Under the pieces are notes generated by a model that had not been told where the DNA came from, searched no databases, and saw nothing but the letters and a program-made list of their open reading frames with translations. The translations under genes and the position numbers were made by a program. Positions 60,298 to 64,000 of a stretch of DNA of 64,000 nt are shown piece by piece (positions within the stretch are counted from its first letter, which is position 1; every line of letters begins with the position of its first letter). Origin of the DNA: Avena insularis (Eukaryota; Streptophyta; Magnoliopsida; Poales; Poaceae); assembly GCA_023614405.1 (NCBI GenBank), contig CM042696.1, positions 339,193,211 through 339,257,210 of the forward strand, given 5' to 3'.

Positions 60298-61485
60298 ACC
60301 CTTCCAATTAAGGGATCTATCAAGGACGGAACTTGTGGGCCGGTCTCGGCACCCCCCGCTCCTTCTGACTCCAGCCCTGACGCTCTCCCGAGGTCTGGAC
60401 GGCCTCCGAGGTTGGTCCTGTTGAGTCCCAGGTGCTGATCCTAGCCACGCTGGAGCTTCCAGGCTTCGACCGGGTCAAACGCCTGGGGAGGCTCATCTCC
60501 GGTTCAAGTGGAACTTTACCAGTTCCTGGCGGATGCCACGAAGGAGGACCTCCAGTTGATGCTAGACCGGGACCGGCTCAGCAAGGCCCAACGAATAGTG
60601 GCAACAGAGCAAGAGAAGGCTCGCCTTTCCATGGAGGCGACGCTTTAGGATGCCTCGGCACAGGCAACAAAGGTTATCGTTGATGCCGAGGCATGTGTTT
60701 CTTCTTAGGAGCAATCCTTGGCCATACGCGAAGGATCCATTTCTTCGCGGGAGGCGGCCATGGCCAAGCGCTAGCTCGAGCTTGACGGCCAGTTCCATGA
60801 GGTTAATGCCAAGTTGGAGGAGGTCCGAGGTTCTCTGATCAAGGAGCGAGAGGAAAGTTCTCAGCTGCGCCAGGCCCTGGAGGCTGTGGGGAAACACCGT
60901 TATGCCTCGCTCCACGAGGTCGAGGACCTCAAGGGCGAGGTGGTGGCCTTGAAGAAAGATGCTTCCACCACTGCCAGGGTCCGTGAGGAGAGTGTCTGGT
61001 CAGCTCACCAGGCACTGGAGGCTCAGAGGAGGTCGTTCTCCGCCCTCGCTGAGCAGGGCTTGGCCATTCTTCCCGCCCTTGGCATCGAGGTCTTCCGTGC
61101 TCCTGACCTATCCATTGGGCACGAGGCAGAAGCGTTCCTCGAGCTTATCCGTAGGATCCTCACTCCTCTGGAGGGGGCGACACAGGGGCTGGAAGGTTTC
61201 ATCACCCAAGAGTGCCAGGAGATGCTAGGCATCATGGGGAGAGCGCTCTTCACCAACCTCGTACAACTTGCTCCTGATGTGGATTATGCCTCGGTCGTGC
61301 GACCGGCTGCCGTCGTGGCTGCCTTGGAGCCCCAAGTTTTAGAGCTCACGGATCTGCTGATCCAGGCATTCCCCCGCCAGGTGGACGAGGTGTCGGACAG
61401 TGAGTCGGACGACGCTGAAGGCTCTGCTACCCCGGGCGCCGGTCCTGACGCTCTGAAAACTGACGCCATAGTCCGTGAAGTTTGA

Positions 61486-62224
61486 CATTCGTCTGTGTAA
61501 TGCCTGTAAGACACTCTGGAACTATCCTTTCCCGCTGGGTTGTATGAGCACTCCACCCATTCGCCCGCTCTTGTTCGTGCCTTCTTTCTCCTTGGTCCCT
61601 CGGAGAGGTGACCCTGTATTGGCCCATAGACCCCTCGAGGAGGTGGTCTTGGGCTATGACAGCATTTGGGCCGCTTGAGGTGGAGTTCCTAGGGGCTGCC
61701 TTGCTTCCCTCTCCACAAGAGGTCCGCGGGGCTTGTACCTGTCCTGTAGGCTCCTTAGGGGCAACCTATAGGCTCTGTACGTTCAGATACGACCCATAAT
61801 CCCCTCGAGGAGGGATCCGTAGGACACGTACTTTCCCTGCATAGTTCCTCAGGGAGGAACCGTAGGTTCTGCAAGGTGAATGCTTTCCCCGCATGTGCCG
61901 TGTGAGGATTATCAAGCACCGGGAACCGTGGGCCAGGTGACTTGCTGCCGGAGCTAGTCCGTAAGGTATAGCTCGACACTTTAGGCCTCGGTGTCGACCG
62001 AGGGTGGTGCCGGTGACATGCACCATGCCTAGCCCCCTCTCACACGACTCACACGAGGGAATAAAACCACAGGAAAATGAAGAAGCAGCAAAAACTATAG
62101 CGTGGAACACCTGAAAAGCATCAACTACTCTCAAGTCTTTCAGATGGAATAAAAGGGGAACATGGGGGAGCCAAAACAATGTGATGGAACATGGGGAACA
62201 AAAGTAAGGCCGGATGCTAGCTCC
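61486..62224. other. Gypsy C spacer between antisense gene and pol
   Basis: Holds imperfect short repeats (cccctcgaggagg at about 61,631 and 61,802; cgtaggttctg-like units), comparable in place to the tandem repeats of gypsy B at 39.4-39.9 kb. No coding frame recognised. Confidence 0.5.
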
Positions 62225-64000
62225 GGTGGGGCTCAGGGGTAGAACTTACGAAGGTGTTGGATGTTCCACGGGTTTGGGATTGGCACCCCTTCTTCCTCTC
62301 CAGTTGGACCGCCCCTGGTCTTGAGACGTGGGCGACCCGAAAGGTTCCATCCCACATCAGGGAGAGCTTGGGGAGGCCCTCGTGAGAGAGAATTTGTCGG
62401 AGGACGAGGTCTCCCACATCCAAGGTACGGGCTCACACATTGCGGTAGTGGTAGCGGCATAGCGCCTGTTGTTACGATGCTGCCCGGATGTTGACCTTGT
62501 GGTGGGCCTCCTCTAGGAGGACGAGGGCTTCTTTCCGAAGCTCCTCCTGCGCCACCTCATTGAATTTCATGACCCGTGCTTCAGCTCAGCTGGGATGACG
62601 GATTCAGCTCCATGGACGAGGAAGAATAGTGTCTCGCCAGTTGGCTTGGTCGCAGTGGTACAGATGGACCATAGCACACCTGGGAGCGCATCGATCCATC
62701 CTCGGATGCACTCCTTAATCTTATGGCGAAATCTCCTTGTCTTAAGGCCCCTCAGTACCTCCACGTTGGCCTGCTCCGCCTGCCCATTACTGCGCAGATG
62801 GGAGACAGAGGCATAACAAATCTTGGCCCTGATGTCTTCACAATAAGATTTGAACTTCCCACTCATGAATTGGCTGCCTTTGTTGGTGGTGATGCGATTT
62901 GTCACACATAAATGGAAAACTAGGCTGCGGATGAACTTGACCGCTGATCCCATGGGGATGGTTCTGACGGGCTCTACCTCAGACCACTTGGTGAGTTTTC
63001 GATGGCGACATAGAGTTACCGGTAGCCCCGGGGCGCCTGAGGGAAAGGACCCAAGATATCCAGACCCTAGACCGTGAACATCCACGAGAGTGGGATGGTT
63101 TGCAGCTGCTAAGCGGGTTGGTGAATCTACTTCGTGTGGAATTGGCAGGCTTTGCATGACTTGACCAGCTCTATGGCGTCATCAAGCGCCGTGAGCCAGA
63201 AAATCCGCCATGGAAAGTGTTCCCCGTGAGGGTGTGTGCCGAGGAGTGGTGGCCACATTCCCCGGCGTGGATGTCGGCTAACAGCTCATAGCCCTCCTTG
63301 GCTGGGATGCACCATAGGGCGACACCATTAGGTCTGCAACAATAGAGTTCCCCATCCATAAGGTAGTACTTCTTAGCCCGGCAGACAAGGCACTCTGCCA
63401 TGTCTTTGTTGTCTGGTAGGGTGCCATCCCTTAGGTAAGCCTTGAGCTCGGAGATCCAGTATGTATCCTCAGTGGCAAGTGCTAAGACGAAGCGGTCTCC
63501 TGAGGGCAGCCCACAATCCGGGGCACCTATCGAGGGGGTGGTAGGGGGCCCTCGTGAGGGCTTTCCTGGCCCTTGCTTGGCGGGGTAGACGACAATTCAA
63601 AGACACTTTCCTTGAATAATCCTGGTTGTTGCGGCTCCTAACGGGATGCGCATTTGGCAATCTTGTTGGCCTCCTAGTTTTACCCCCGTGGAATGTGGAG
63701 GATGTCCATGCCCAGGAAGTGCTTTTCCAATCTCCAAACTTCCTCTAGGTATGTCGCCATATGCTTGTCTTTGGGTTAGTAGCTTTTGTTGGAGAAGTTG
63801 ATGAGGAGCAAGGAGTCTCCCTGTATCATGACCCGCTTGATGCCGATGGCGATGGCAGCCTTGATCCCTGTGATTAGGCCCTCGTATTCGGCGATGTTGT
63901 TGGAGCACTTGTCCTTGTCCTTGAAAAGCAGTTGTACGACATAGTAGAGCTTGTCGCCAGTTGGGGACATGAGTACCGCCGCTTCTCTAGCCCCGCCGCC
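62225..64000 (-). pseudogene. Gypsy C pol: RNase H, integrase, GPY/F tail (partial)
   Basis: RNase H (64,000-63,680) shows MSPTGDKLYYVVQLLF, NIAEYEGLITGIKAAIAIGI and GDSLLLINFSNKSY. The integrase zinc finger (63,401-63,200) is AKKYYLMDGELYCCRPNGVA then HAGECGHHSS. The core (63,100-62,600) has LTKWSEVEPV, and TNKGSQF where TDNGSQF is expected, so the second aspartate is asparagine; SNGQAEQAN keeps the glutamate. Then ETLFFLVHGAESVIPAEL. The tail (62,423-62,225) has VGDLVLRQ, LPKLSLMWDGTFRV and a decayed WNIQHLRKFYP end. Stops and frameshifts separate these blocks. The rest of pol lies past the window edge. Confidence 0.9.

Larger units (their letters stand above)
50300..61485 (+). pseudogene. 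Gypsy C antisense gene (gypsy-type transposon / Transposase_28-like), split by long-LTR element
   Basis: Runs opposite to pol. The N-terminal part (50,390-51,566) has the pattern VHPFFYHTVLVGLVSPFYTF, LEHYQISALAPPS, matching the family also seen in gypsy A, and then RVEQLNASGLTGPLVAMEFLH. A GT-AG intron of 82 bp fits at 51567-51648 (VPR before, VETPRKRKVK after). The long-LTR element interrupts at 52,008/60,298. The C-terminal part (from about 60,505) encodes about 290 residues of coiled coil with a tail: FLADATKEDLQLMLDRDRL, REESSQLRQALEAV, then an acidic end (DEVSDSESDDAEG) and a stop at 61,485. Three TAG stops lie at about 60,647-60,772 and frameshifts near 50,870-50,940 and 51,256. Function unknown. 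Confidence 0.68.
49304..64000 (-). mobile_element. Gypsy C: Ty3/gypsy element, continues past window end
   Basis: In element order (- strand): pol from beyond 64,000 to 62,225, a spacer, an antisense gene (on +) at 61,485-50,300, and the 3' LTR 49,304-50,055. It is inserted in the reverse transcriptase end of gypsy B; the candidate duplication is GCACT at 49299-49303, whose partner is outside the window. A long-LTR element sits in the antisense gene. Confidence 0.8.

Overview
This is nuclear DNA of a grass with a large genome, most likely a Triticeae species (wheat, barley, rye or Aegilops). The evidence is one intron-containing plant gene in a mass of nested transposons: a Copia element of the Angela/BARE type, three gypsy elements with extra antisense genes, TGATACGT-type gypsy LTRs, a 5S-bearing Cassandra TRIM, a Stowaway MITE, a PIF/Harbinger transposase and a plant L1 LINE. 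No bacterial-style genes, CRISPR arrays or phage are present. The exact species cannot be told from the sequence.

Layout. 1-3819: 3' part of a long gypsy-type LTR, inserted in gypsy A. 3820-8150: gypsy A, with an integrase remnant on + and a multi-exon antisense gene on -. 8151-11488: 5'-truncated TGATACGT-type retroelement (D1) with its 3' LTR. 11489-12480: unassigned. About 12,660-17,460: the only cellular gene, encoding a two-helix membrane protein of the At1g16860 family (481 residues, four coding exons, all joins in frame). 17,470-33,267: full-length L1-type LINE on -, bounded by a 14-bp target duplication, lying 258 bp past the gene's stop codon; an 8.2-kb Copia element (22,699-30,918, duplication GATCA) sits inside its ORF1. 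33,282-36,254: gene-downstream DNA with a Stowaway MITE and a 1.7-kb poly(A)-tailed retroposon with a 16-bp duplication. 36,255-38,098: PIF/Harbinger transposase pseudogene split by a complete Cassandra TRIM (36,694-37,454, duplication AGGTC). 38,099-49,303: gypsy B (pol on -, B3-like antisense ORF), split inside RNase H by D2 (41,836-48,548), a complete non-autonomous retroelement. 49,304-64,000: gypsy C, cut by the window end, whose antisense coiled-coil gene is split by a non-autonomous element with 3.7-kb LTRs (52,009-60,297).

How the parts relate. The cellular gene is the only reading frame that looks functional; all transposon genes carry stops, frameshifts or lost catalytic residues. 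Nesting gives a relative order of events: Harbinger before Cassandra; gypsy B before D2 and before gypsy C; gypsy C before the long-LTR element; LINE before Copia. The more unusual points are the antisense genes (one clearly with introns) carried by gypsy A, B and C, an intron duplication in the cellular gene that copied a splice acceptor plus the start of exon 2, and an in-frame 29-residue repeat array in gypsy B pol. I found no convincing wholly new system.
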